Source: Devosia sp. Root635
Lineage (GTDB): Bacteria; Pseudomonadota; Alphaproteobacteria; Rhizobiales; Devosiaceae
DNA: 64,000 nucleotides
Assembly (NCBI RefSeq): GCF_001427605.1
Contig: NZ_LMGZ01000022.1
Span: forward strand, 1 to 64,000
Direction: 5' to 3'
The first letter of the stretch is position 1. The number at the start of each line of letters is the position of its first letter. The notes under the pieces were generated by a model. It was not told the origin of the DNA. It searched no databases and saw nothing but the letters and a program-made list of their open reading frames with translations. Position numbers and translations under genes: made by a program. Positions 9,914 through 18,172 of this stretch are shown one piece after another.

Positions 9914-10251
9914 GACGGTTTCCGGGCGCGTCGGGACGCGGGACCGGCCTCTGTGGGGTTGGGTATGGATGAAGCGCAATCAGGACGCGGCGCGACCCGG
10001 CACTTCAACTCTGGCAGTTAGGAAAGTGTCCACGGCAGGAGCGCCGAGGCGGCTATGCGGCTGGCCCTCAGGCCCAGTGGCAATGTCGCGTAGTGGGACC
10101 CTGGCGGAGTTCAAATACTGCTGTCATGTAGTTGCCTCCCTCGGGTTGGCGTTGATGGACGATGCGCTTCTAGCTCTCGATTCCGTGATCCGCAAGCGAT
10201 GATGTGGCGGCTTGTCGCACATCGGCTGGATTGTTGCGCGGAAGCAACAGC
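9914..10251. other. Gap without a supported gene
   Basis: This 338-base stretch lies between the small DUF1127-like gene and tag. A plus-strand frame at 9912-10202 has no ribosome binding site, no recognisable domain and biased composition, so I do not call it. TGTTGC at 10232-10237 and GCAACA at 10244-10249 form a short hairpin just after the tag stop codon. The promoter of the DUF1127-like gene should lie here. Confidence 0.6.
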
Positions 10252-10875
10252 TTATCGGGGGCGCACCAGGGCATCGCGTTCGGCTTCGACGTCGGCGCGG
10301 CAGAAACAGCCTTCGATATGGTCGTTGACCAGCCCCATGGCCTGCATGAAGGCGTAGCAGGTGGTGGGGCCGACGAAATTGAAGCCGCGCTTGCGCAAAT
10401 CCTTGCTGAGGCGGACGGACGCCTCCGTCTGGGCGAGGCGGCGCAGGTTTTCCCAGCTCAGGTCATCGGGGCGATGTTCGGGGCGGGTCTCGAAGCGCCA
10501 GACATAGGCGGCGAGCGAGCCGAATTCGCGCTGGATTTCGAGAGTGCGGCGGGCGTTGTTGATGGTGGCGGCGATCTTGCCGCGATGGCGGATAATGCCG
10601 GGATCGAGCAGCAGGGTTTCGATATCGGCCTCGGTCATGGCCGCGACCCTGGCGATGTCGAAGCCGTGGAAGACCTCGCGGAAACGCTCCCGCTTGCGCA
10701 GGATGGTGATCCAGGACAGGCCGGACTGGAAGCCTTCGAGACAAATCTTCTCGAACAGCCGTGTGTCCGAGGTGACCGGGCGGCCCCATTCGCGGTCGTG
10801 ATAGTGGCGGTAGAGGGCGTCGTCGCCGGCCCAGGGGCAGCGCGGCAGGCCATCGGCAACCGACTCAATTGACAT
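10252..10875 (-). CDS. tag: DNA-3-methyladenine glycosylase I
   Basis: A 207-residue base-excision repair enzyme that removes 3-methyladenine from alkylated DNA. The N-terminal RCPWAGDDALYRHYHDREWG holds the first zinc ligand Cys, and GCFCRADVE near the C-terminus supplies further ligands. ICLEGFQSGLSW and RKRERFREVFHGFD are the family signatures, and FNFVGPTTCYAFMQA completes the active fold. The open frame extends far upstream to 11451, but only because it runs antisense to the receiver gene; the ATG at 10875 is the sensible start. It is divergent from the receiver gene. Confidence 0.94.
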   Translation of the reverse strand: MSIESVADGLPRCPWAGDDALYRHYHDREWGRPVTSDTRLFEKICLEGFQSGLSWITILRKRERFREVFHGFDIARVAAMTEADIETLLLDPGIIRHRGKIAATINNARRTLEIQREFGSLAAYVWRFETRPEHRPDDLSWENLRRLAQTEASVRLSKDLRKRGFNFVGPTTCYAFMQAMGLVNDHIEGCFCRADVEAERDALVRPR

Positions 10876-11022
10876 GAACAACACACTTTCACTATCGAGG
10901 GCGTAGAAATGCTTATTCCGCCGCTCATCCGATTGGAATCGCGGCAATACATATTTGACGAAAGACTTTGAGACGACCAGCCGCCGCGGCTTGAAGCGGC
11001 GAAATTTCAAGGGACGCCTGCC

Positions 11023-11448
11023 GTGATCATTCCGGGACGCCTGCGAGCTCTGGTGACGGACGACAATGCCTATGCGCGCGCCATTTCGGCAGCGGGCCTC
11101 AAGAAGCTGGGCGTCGGCGCGGTGGTCGAGGCCGATGGCGGCGCGGCGGCGATCCTCGCCTTGATGAGCGAGCCGTTCGATCTTGTGCTGATGGACTGGT
11201 ACATGCCCGATGTCAGCGGCGCCGGCGTGATGACCATGCTGCGCGACCCAAGGTTCGGCGCCGCGGCGCAGACGCCGGTGATTCTGATGACGGCCTATGC
11301 CAGCCGGGAGAATATCGCCCGCGCCCGGCAACTGGGCGTCAATGAAGTGCTGGTGAAGCCGTTTTCGACCGAACAGTTGGGAACGGCCCTGGGGCGGGTG
11401 CTGGGCGGGGGCTCGCGGGCCGCCAGCGGCGATTCGGTGTTCCTCTAG
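11023..11448 (+). CDS. Stand-alone receiver-domain response regulator
   Basis: A 141-residue CheY-like protein with no output domain. The acidic pair DD near residue 10, the phospho-acceptor Asp in LVLMDWYMPDVSG near residue 62, the Thr/Ser position in ILMTAYAS near 90 and the Lys of VLVKPFS near 114 are all in place. It starts at a GTG preceded by AAGGGA. Partner kinase and target are not evident; the large PAS kinase-like protein at 14488-17046 is nearby but not adjacent. Such single-domain regulators act by protein contact in relays. Confidence 0.88.
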   Translation: MIIPGRLRALVTDDNAYARAISAAGLKKLGVGAVVEADGGAAAILALMSEPFDLVLMDWYMPDVSGAGVMTMLRDPRFGAAAQTPVILMTAYASRENIARARQLGVNEVLVKPFSTEQLGTALGRVLGGGSRAASGDSVFL

Positions 11449-11589
11449 CACGCGGCAGCCCTCTTAGCCTTCCGCTAACCAATAGTTAGATCAATGGCTT
11501 AACCATGCCGCTTCACGGCATATTGGCCATTTCGCGCCAGTGTCACAGCCCAAAGCCGGCATCTCGCCGGTGGAATGTGGGATGCTGCC

Positions 11590-12213
11590 ATGATCGGGAT
11601 GAAGACGGCCGGCAAGGGCTTGCTGGCATTGCTGGTTTCGTTGTCGACGCTGCTGCCGGTCCAGGCGGCCGGGCTGCAGCCGGGCTGGCGCTTCGCGCCG
11701 CCGCCGGGCATCACCATCACCCAAGGCACGCCGCGCCACGCCTTGGCACTGCAGGCCAATATGCAGGTCAACCCGATCTATCTGCGGCAGGTGGTACAGT
11801 ATCCGACCAGCGAGCGCAGCGGCACGCTTGTCGTCGATACGGGCGCGCATTTCCTCTATTTCGTGCTCGGCGACGGGCGGGCGCTGCGCTACGGCATCGG
11901 CGTCGCCAAGGACGGGTTCGAATGGAGCGGCACGCATCAGATCACCCGCAAGGCCGAATGGCCGGGCTGGACGCCGCCGGCCGAAATGCTGAAGCGCAGG
12001 CCGGAGCTGCCGCGCCACATGGAAGGCGGGCCGAACAACCCGCTGGGCGCGCGGGCGCTCTATATCGGCTCGACGCTCTACCGCATTCACGGCACGACCG
12101 AGCCATGGAGCATCGGGCAGAATGTGTCGTCGGGCTGCATCCGCATGACCAACGCAGATGTGATCGATCTCTACGAACGCGTCCAACTTTATACGAAGGT
12201 GGTGGTCCTTTAA
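11590..12213 (+). CDS. L,D-transpeptidase (YkuD domain)
   Basis: An exported protein of about 207 residues. An N-terminal signal peptide (KTAGKGLLALLVSLSTLLPV then QAAG) precedes a YkuD domain whose catalytic signature IHGTTEPWSIGQNVSSGCIR is seen near residues 168-187, with Cys as nucleophile and His as partner. These enzymes form 3-3 cross-links in peptidoglycan or attach proteins to it in the periplasm. Starts at 11575, 11590 and 11599 are all possible; I prefer the middle one. A TadG-like gene follows 53 bases later on the same strand. Confidence 0.9.
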   Translation: MIGMKTAGKGLLALLVSLSTLLPVQAAGLQPGWRFAPPPGITITQGTPRHALALQANMQVNPIYLRQVVQYPTSERSGTLVVDTGAHFLYFVLGDGRALRYGIGVAKDGFEWSGTHQITRKAEWPGWTPPAEMLKRRPELPRHMEGGPNNPLGARALYIGSTLYRIHGTTEPWSIGQNVSSGCIRMTNADVIDLYERVQLYTKVVVL

Positions 12214-12266
12214 TAAGGATTTTCCACGAGAGTCGGGCTGCCTCGCAAGGGGCGGAGAACTCGTGA

Positions 12267-14108
12267 GTGCCCAGCGTCATGTATCGATTCCTTGCATTGG
12301 TCGGCCGTTTCGGACGCGATGAAAGTGGCGTGTTCGCAGTGTTGTTCGGGCTGATGGCCATCGTGCTGATCGCACTGGGCGGCGCCGGCGTGGATTACGT
12401 GGCGCTGCAGCAGGCCAGGAGCCGGGCGCAGGTTGCCCTCGATGCTGCGGCGCTGGCGCTTCAACCGCAAATCTTCAAGGCTAGCTATGATGAGGAGACG
12501 GTGCGCGCGCAGGCCGAGGCCATCGTGCTCGATCGCATCGGCGATGCCCGTATCAATGCCCGTGTCGATGGGATCGAGACCAGCATCCCCGATGGCTCCC
12601 TCTATCTCCATGCCGAGTTCACCATGCCGACCATGTTCGTGTCGCTGGTGGGGGTGCCTACCCTGGGCGCGGCCGTGCAGGCCAAGGCGACGCGCAAGAT
12701 GCTCGAGCTCGAAGTGGCCATGGTTCTCGACAATTCGGGCTCCATGGCCAACTACAACCGCATGACCTACCTCAAGGAGGCGGCGCGCTGCGCGACGCGG
12801 ATCATGTTCTATGGCGAGGTCGACGACGATTGCGACGAAGCAGACGACGCCGAAGCCCAGGACAATGTGAAGATCGGCATCGTGCCCTTCACCATGATGG
12901 TGAATATCGGCACGCAATTCTCCAATGCCACCTGGCTCGACTGGACCGGGCAGAACAGTATCTCGCAGTTGAATTTCGACAGCGACGACAATGCGTCCAC
13001 GCCATTTGCCGGCCCGGTCAATCGCAAGACGCTGTTCGCGCAGACGGGAACGTCGTGGCGGGGATGCGTCGAGGCCAGGCGGGCGCCCTACGATACGGAT
13101 GATACGGCACCCAGCACCACCGCCGCCTTGTTCACCCCGATGTTCTCGCCGGACACCGCGAGCGGAAACTACAACAGCTACATGAGCGACACGGGCGGCA
13201 CGTGCCAGGTCAAAACCTGCACCGAAAAGGTCGTGCGCAAGAATTGCAGCTATTCCTGGTGGAGTGGCTGGACCTGTTCGGGGAGCACCACGAACACCTA
13301 TACCAAGAAGGTCGGATCGACCACGACGAACCCCGCAGCGTCCTGCGTCCCGGCGAATGCCGTCGTCCTGAGCGGCCCCAGCACCGACCAGAACGGCACC
13401 ACGCTGACGACCACAACCACCTACAGCCTGTTGAGTGAACGGGAATTGCAGGAACGCCTGTGCAAATATAACGGCACGACTGTCGCCGACAGCAAGAATT
13501 CGGGCCCCAACGCCTATTGCCCCTCCATCTCGGTCCTGCCGCTGACCGACAATGTCGATAACGTGCTGGCCCGCATCAATGCCATGAATGCCGATGGCGG
13601 GACCAACATCCAGCAAGGGGCAATGTGGGGGTTTCATGCCCTTTCCAACACCGAGCCCCTGACGCAGGCCGCGCCCTATTCATCGGGGGCCGTGTCGAAG
13701 GTCATGATCCTGATGACCGACGGCTTCAACGAGCCGGACTATCAGCGCTACAGCGACACCTGGAACGGCACCGGTGTCTATTACTCATGGGGCTTCCGCA
13801 AGGACGGGCGCCTGCCGGACACCGACGGCATCATCGGCAACGAGAACGAATACAACGCCCATAACAGCAAGGCGGACATGTCCGCAACGATGGACGAAAA
13901 GACCGTCGCCACCTGCAACAATGCCAAGGCCGAGGGTATTCGCGTCTATACGATCGGCCTCAATCCCCCCAGCCAGGCCACGCGCGACATGCTTGAATCC
14001 TGCTCGTCGGGTGACGGCTACTATTTCTTCCCCGAGGATCCGAGCGACCTGGTTGACGTGTTCACGCAGATCGCCAACCAGTTGGCGCAATTGCGGCTGG
14101 CCCTTTAG
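12267..14108 (+). CDS. TadE/TadG-like protein with von Willebrand factor A domain
   Basis: A 613-residue protein. Near the N-terminus is a Tad pilus-assembly type membrane helix (DESGVFAVLFGLMAIVLIAL), so most of the chain is periplasmic or external. The vWA domain begins with the MIDAS motif MVLDNSGSMA near residue 155 and continues with VMILMTDGFNEPDYQ near 480. Between the two lies a long Cys/Thr-rich insertion (about residues 310-400). The TadG family helps anchor or assemble Flp pili, but no tad genes flank this one. The GTG start at 12267 follows GGAG; an ATG four codons on is also possible. Confidence 0.82.
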   Translation: MPSVMYRFLALVGRFGRDESGVFAVLFGLMAIVLIALGGAGVDYVALQQARSRAQVALDAAALALQPQIFKASYDEETVRAQAEAIVLDRIGDARINARVDGIETSIPDGSLYLHAEFTMPTMFVSLVGVPTLGAAVQAKATRKMLELEVAMVLDNSGSMANYNRMTYLKEAARCATRIMFYGEVDDDCDEADDAEAQDNVKIGIVPFTMMVNIGTQFSNATWLDWTGQNSISQLNFDSDDNASTPFAGPVNRKTLFAQTGTSWRGCVEARRAPYDTDDTAPSTTAALFTPMFSPDTASGNYNSYMSDTGGTCQVKTCTEKVVRKNCSYSWWSGWTCSGSTTNTYTKKVGSTTTNPAASCVPANAVVLSGPSTDQNGTTLTTTTTYSLLSERELQERLCKYNGTTVADSKNSGPNAYCPSISVLPLTDNVDNVLARINAMNADGGTNIQQGAMWGFHALSNTEPLTQAAPYSSGAVSKVMILMTDGFNEPDYQRYSDTWNGTGVYYSWGFRKDGRLPDTDGIIGNENEYNAHNSKADMSATMDEKTVATCNNAKAEGIRVYTIGLNPPSQATRDMLESCSSGDGYYFFPEDPSDLVDVFTQIANQLAQLRLAL

Positions 14109-14487
14109 GGGGAGCTGATATTGTTGGGAATGGTACCGCCTCCCCGGATTGAACGGGGGACCTCTAGATCCACAATCTAGCGCTCTAACCAACTGAGCTA
14201 AGGCGGCAAAGGCTCTGCGAGGGAGGACAAAAGGCCCGTCCCGAAAGCGGGCGGAACATAGGTCGAGAATCCCGTGATGACAAGCACCGATTTTGCCCAT
14301 GGATGACAGGCCACTTCGCGGCTCCGGTTTAACCATCCGGCCCGAAGTGCCAAGCCCGCCGCAGCGCCGCACTGGACCCTGGGGAACGCACCCTATATTG
14401 AAGAAACCTTGAGCGTCCGGGCGCAATTTGTACCGGAATGGGACGGAAACCCCGGCCCGCATCCGGAACGGAGAGACTTGATTTCAG
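14109..14487. other. Intergenic region containing tRNA-His
   Basis: This 379-base stretch holds tRNA-His on the minus strand at 14131-14207 and otherwise no supported gene. The 3' part (14210-14487) should carry the promoter of the tRNA (leftward) and that of the PAS kinase-like gene (rightward). Confidence 0.7.
14131..14207 (-). tRNA. tRNA-His (anticodon GTG)
   Basis: A complete 77-base cloverleaf with encoded CCA. The acceptor stem is GCCGCCT with AGGCGGT, the D stem GCTC/GAGC, the anticodon stem CTAGA/TCTAG with loop TTGTGGA (anticodon GTG), and the T stem CCCCG/CGGGG with TTCAATC. The discriminator is A73 and the first pair is G1-U72. The genomic base before G1 is T on the tRNA strand, so there is no encoded G-1. 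This is the divergent alphaproteobacterial form of tRNA-His. Confidence 0.97.
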
Positions 14488-17046
14488 ATGGATGCTGACT
14501 GGATCACATCGCCGAGCGCCCGCCGCGTGCAGCAGCATGCCGAGGATCCGCGTCCGGCCTGGCTGTGGTCGCAGGATGGCCAGGTGCTGCTGTGGCATAA
14601 CGCTGCCGCGCCGCTGTTCCTGGCCAAGCTCAAGAAGCATGGGCTGAAGCTGGCGCCGGCCGCCGTGCCGATCAAGGGCCAGGCCGCCCGCAATATCCGC
14701 CTTGGCTCGATCGGACGCACCAGCCTGGCCCGCATCCAGTTCATCGCCGGCGACAAGCCCGCTTCCAGCACCTGCGCGACGACGCCGCTGACCTGGCAGG
14801 ACGGGCAGACCGTGCTGCTGATCGTCGGCGTAGACCCGATCGCGCCCGAGATCCTGGCTGCCGCAGCGGCGCCAGCCGAAGCCGACGCCGAGCCCCCTGC
14901 CCCGGCGGACGATCTTGCCGCGGCACAGGACGCCCTGGCCGAGCCGAATGTGGACATGCCCGAGCCGCCGCCGAACAGCGTGGGCGCGCTGATCAGCGCC
15001 GACGAAAATGCCTATGCGCGCGAGCTGGAAAACTGGCACGACGCCGAGCATGACAACGGCCTGGCCCCTAAGTCGGTGGCCGACGACGAGCCGATGGCCG
15101 AGGCGACACCGGCGGCGGAGCCCGACAACGCGGAACCGCCAGCGAGCCGGCTGAGCCGGCTGGTCGACCGGCTTGCCGCCGACGAGGCACTGTTCACGCC
15201 GCTGACCGAGGCCGACGACGCCCCGCCCCCGGTAGTGGCGGCGCCGGAACCGGACGCGCCTGACGCGGGGGCAACGGAAGCCCTGTTCACGGTCACCGGG
15301 CGTGGCTTCGTGGCGGCGGAGACCGAATTGGCGGGTGCCGAAGCGGAGCAGGACGAGGCCGAGGCGGACCTTGCCGATCTGGCGGCGCTCGATGCCGCGC
15401 CGGAGACGCCGGCGGCCGAAGCTGTTGCCGAGTCCGATGGCATCGAGCGACTGGCCCGCGAAATGGCCGAGTTGGCGCCCCAGCCGGTGGTCGAGGCCGA
15501 TGCAGAGGCGGTAGAGCGCGTGTCGCGCTACAATTTCGACGAGTTGTCGCGCATTCTCAACGATCGGGTCGGCGACAATTCGCAGCCACCCAAGCCGGTG
15601 GCGGAACAGCCGCGCAGCGGCGCGCTGATCAACCTGGGCGGGGAGACGCTGGTTCTCAACCGGCTGCCGCTGGGCATATTGGTGTTCCGCGACCAGCAGG
15701 TGCTGTTCGCCAACCGCGCCATCACCGAGATGGTGGGTTATGACTCGGTGGAGAGCCTGCGCGCGGCGGGCCTGGCGGCGGTGTTCCCCGTGGCGGGCGC
15801 CGAGGGGCAGGATGCCGGCCCGGTCAACCACCTGACGCAGCGCGATGGAACGCTGGTGCCGGTCACGGCGCGCCTGCAGTCGATTTCCTGGCAGGGCCGC
15901 CCGGCGCTGATGCTGTCGGCGAGCACGACCGAGGTCCGCACCGGCCATGAAGCGGCCGTCAGCGCCTTTGCCCAGACCTTCGCCGATGTGCGCGGCGACG
16001 GCTTTTTCGAAGCCACGCGCGCCGGCGTCGTCAGCGCCATCACTCCGCGCAGCGCCGGATTACTGCGGGCCGACGGCGCGCTGGAAGGCAAGGCGCTGTC
16101 GTCGCTGGTGGCCAGCGGCGAAGTCGAGGCTTTGCGCGAATTCCTGGAGCGGCCGGCGCGGTTTGCCGAAACCGCCCGCCCCTGCCTGACCCTGCGCTCG
16201 CAATCCGGCTCGGCAGAGATCATTCTCTTCGCCCAGGGCCAGGCCGGGGTAGTGACCGGCTATTTCGGCTTCATCCGAGCCCGCGAGCCGGCGCCGCTGC
16301 GCCTCAGCGGCTATTCGGATGTCGACCCGGCCCTGCTGGCCCGCATCAGCCGCGGCGTGCGCCGGCCGCTCAATACAATTATCGGCTTTTCGGACCTGAT
16401 CCGCTCGGAGGCTTTCGGCGCGTTGCAGAACGAGCGCTACGAAAGCTATGCGCAGGACATCACCACCGCCGGCCACGAGATTGCCGCGCTGGTGGATGAG
16501 CTGGACGACTATGCGCGGCTGCGCGACGGACGCTACCTGCCGCAGCGCGCCAGCATAGAACTGACCGGCCTGCTCGAAAGCTGCGTGGTCCGCATCCGCC
16601 ATCAAGCGAGTGGCGCCCGCGTCATCGTGCGCAACGCCATTTCCGAAAGCCTGCCGCGCATCACCGCCGACCGGGCTTCACTGGCACAGGCGGTGCTGAA
16701 CCTGTTGGCCAGCGCTATCGACCAGACCCCGACAGGGGGTGCCGTGGTGATCTCGGCGCAGCGCGAGGACGATGGCGGCATTGCCGTGCATGTACGCGAC
16801 AGTTCCACCCATGCGGTGGACATGGCCGAACGCTTCGTGGTGTTCCGCGATGGTGTCGGCAAGAACGGACAGCTCATGACCCCGGTGCGGTCGAGCGTCG
16901 GGCTGGCGCTGACGCGATCGCTGCTGGCGGTCAACGCCTTCTCGCTGTCGGTCGATCCGGCCGGGGAGCAGGGCATGCTGTTCACGCTGATTATTCCGGC
17001 CGACCTGGTGGAGCGCCCGGCGCTGCCATCCGAGAGCAGCGAATAA
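14488..17046 (+). CDS. PAS protein with degenerate histidine kinase domain (pseudokinase)
   Basis: An 852-residue protein without clear membrane helices. An N-terminal PAS-like part (residues 1-120) is followed by an Ala/Glu/Asp-rich acidic linker (about 125-370), a PAS domain (about 385-500) and a kinase-like region (from about 610). In the dimerisation helix the usual SHELRTPLN appears as ISRGVRRPLN (620-629), with Arg622 in place of the phospho-acceptor His. The N-box has NLLASAID (738-745) rather than NLLxNA, and the DxGxG box is lost (VRDSSTH). So autophosphorylation looks impossible. The overall layout resembles the PdhS/DivL kinases of alphaproteobacterial cell-cycle control; that link is inference. 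Confidence 0.8.
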   Translation: MDADWITSPSARRVQQHAEDPRPAWLWSQDGQVLLWHNAAAPLFLAKLKKHGLKLAPAAVPIKGQAARNIRLGSIGRTSLARIQFIAGDKPASSTCATTPLTWQDGQTVLLIVGVDPIAPEILAAAAAPAEADAEPPAPADDLAAAQDALAEPNVDMPEPPPNSVGALISADENAYARELENWHDAEHDNGLAPKSVADDEPMAEATPAAEPDNAEPPASRLSRLVDRLAADEALFTPLTEADDAPPPVVAAPEPDAPDAGATEALFTVTGRGFVAAETELAGAEAEQDEAEADLADLAALDAAPETPAAEAVAESDGIERLAREMAELAPQPVVEADAEAVERVSRYNFDELSRILNDRVGDNSQPPKPVAEQPRSGALINLGGETLVLNRLPLGILVFRDQQVLFANRAITEMVGYDSVESLRAAGLAAVFPVAGAEGQDAGPVNHLTQRDGTLVPVTARLQSISWQGRPALMLSASTTEVRTGHEAAVSAFAQTFADVRGDGFFEATRAGVVSAITPRSAGLLRADGALEGKALSSLVASGEVEALREFLERPARFAETARPCLTLRSQSGSAEIILFAQGQAGVVTGYFGFIRAREPAPLRLSGYSDVDPALLARISRGVRRPLNTIIGFSDLIRSEAFGALQNERYESYAQDITTAGHEIAALVDELDDYARLRDGRYLPQRASIELTGLLESCVVRIRHQASGARVIVRNAISESLPRITADRASLAQAVLNLLASAIDQTPTGGAVVISAQREDDGGIAVHVRDSSTHAVDMAERFVVFRDGVGKNGQLMTPVRSSVGLALTRSLLAVNAFSLSVDPAGEQGMLFTLIIPADLVERPALPSESSE

Positions 17047-17124
17047 GCTGACAGCGAGCGTCGATTTTATTGACAGGGCCTGCGACCAGCGCCACAACGC
17101 GCGGACGAGCAGGAGAAAACGGTC

Positions 17125-18162
17125 ATGGCAGGTCGGCGAGGCATCCTTGGTGCGGCGGTGATGCTGGCGCTGGCGGGCAGCGGCCCGGCGCTGGCGCAGG
17201 GTGACGCGGTCAACGTCTACACCTATCGCGAGCCCGGACTGATCCAGCCGCTGCTCGACCGCTTCACCGAAGAAACCGGCATACGCACCAATGTCCTGTT
17301 CGCCGCCGACGGGCTGATCGAGCGCGTGGCCGCCGAGGGCGAGCTGTCGCCGGCCGACGTGATCGTCACGGTCGATATCGGCAACCTGGCCAACGCCAAG
17401 GAGCTCGGCATCACCCAGGCGATTGCTGGCGAGACGCTGGCGCGCGTGCCCGACCAGTATCACGACCCGGATGGGCAATGGGTGGCGCTGTCGCTGCGGG
17501 CCCGGGTATTCTACGCCTCGGTCGAGCGGGTGACGGAAACGGCACTGACCTATGAGGACATCGCCGGCCCTGAATGGCAGGGGCGTCTCTGCACCCGGTC
17601 GGGCCTGCATGCCTACAATATCGGGCTGATCGCCACCCGCATCGCCCATTGGGGCGTCGAGCGGACGCGCGGCTGGCTGGCCGGCGTGCGGGACAATCTC
17701 AATCATGCACCGACCGGCGCCGACCGCGACCAGGTGAAGCAGATTTTCGACGGCTCCTGCGACCTGGCCATCGGCAATACCTATTACATGGGCTTGATGC
17801 TGACCAACGACGCCGAGCCCGAGCAGAAGGAATGGGCCGCCTCGGCGCGGATCATCTATCCGGACGCCGACGGGGATGGCACGCAGGTCAATCTGTCCGG
17901 CGCCGTAGTTGCCAAATATGCGCCCAACAAGGCCAATGCCGACAAGCTGGTGGCTTTCCTGCTGTCGGACGAGGCCCAGCATCTCTATGCCAGCGGCAAT
18001 TACGAATTCCCGGTCGTCGACGGCGTCGAGCCATCGGAGCTGGTGGCGAGCTGGGGCGCCCTGACGGCCGACACCACGCCGATGGTCGAGATCGCTGCGC
18101 ATCGCAAGGAAGCGGCGGCGCTGGTCGACGAAGGCCGGTTCGACGAAGGCCCGCAGAACTGA
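17125..18162 (+). CDS. Iron-type ABC transporter substrate-binding protein
   Basis: A 345-residue periplasmic binding protein of the Fe(3+) class (FbpA/FutA). A signal peptide of about 26 residues ends PALAQG. VNVYTYREPGLIQPLLDRFT is the family's opening strand, and AIGNTYYMGLM near residue 212 contains the tandem Tyr pair that coordinates iron in FbpA. The start follows AGGAGAAAACGGTC. It is followed ten bases later by the matching permease gene. No ATPase gene follows. Confidence 0.92.
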   Translation: MAGRRGILGAAVMLALAGSGPALAQGDAVNVYTYREPGLIQPLLDRFTEETGIRTNVLFAADGLIERVAAEGELSPADVIVTVDIGNLANAKELGITQAIAGETLARVPDQYHDPDGQWVALSLRARVFYASVERVTETALTYEDIAGPEWQGRLCTRSGLHAYNIGLIATRIAHWGVERTRGWLAGVRDNLNHAPTGADRDQVKQIFDGSCDLAIGNTYYMGLMLTNDAEPEQKEWAASARIIYPDADGDGTQVNLSGAVVAKYAPNKANADKLVAFLLSDEAQHLYASGNYEFPVVDGVEPSELVASWGALTADTTPMVEIAAHRKEAAALVDEGRFDEGPQN

Positions 18163-18172
18163 CAGTCCGATC

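Noticed and set aside
9912-10202. 96-codon plus-strand frame next to tag
   Set aside because: No ribosome binding site, no recognisable pattern, and it overlaps the start region of the small DUF1127-like gene on the other strand.
10876-11451. N-terminal extension of the tag frame
   Set aside because: It lies antisense to the receiver-domain gene and adds about 190 residues absent from the family; the ATG at 10875 fits Tag proteins.
14329-15948. 539-codon minus-strand frame opposite the PAS kinase-like gene
   Set aside because: Arg/Gly/His-rich antisense frame without domain or ribosome binding site; the opposite strand carries PAS and kinase-like domains.
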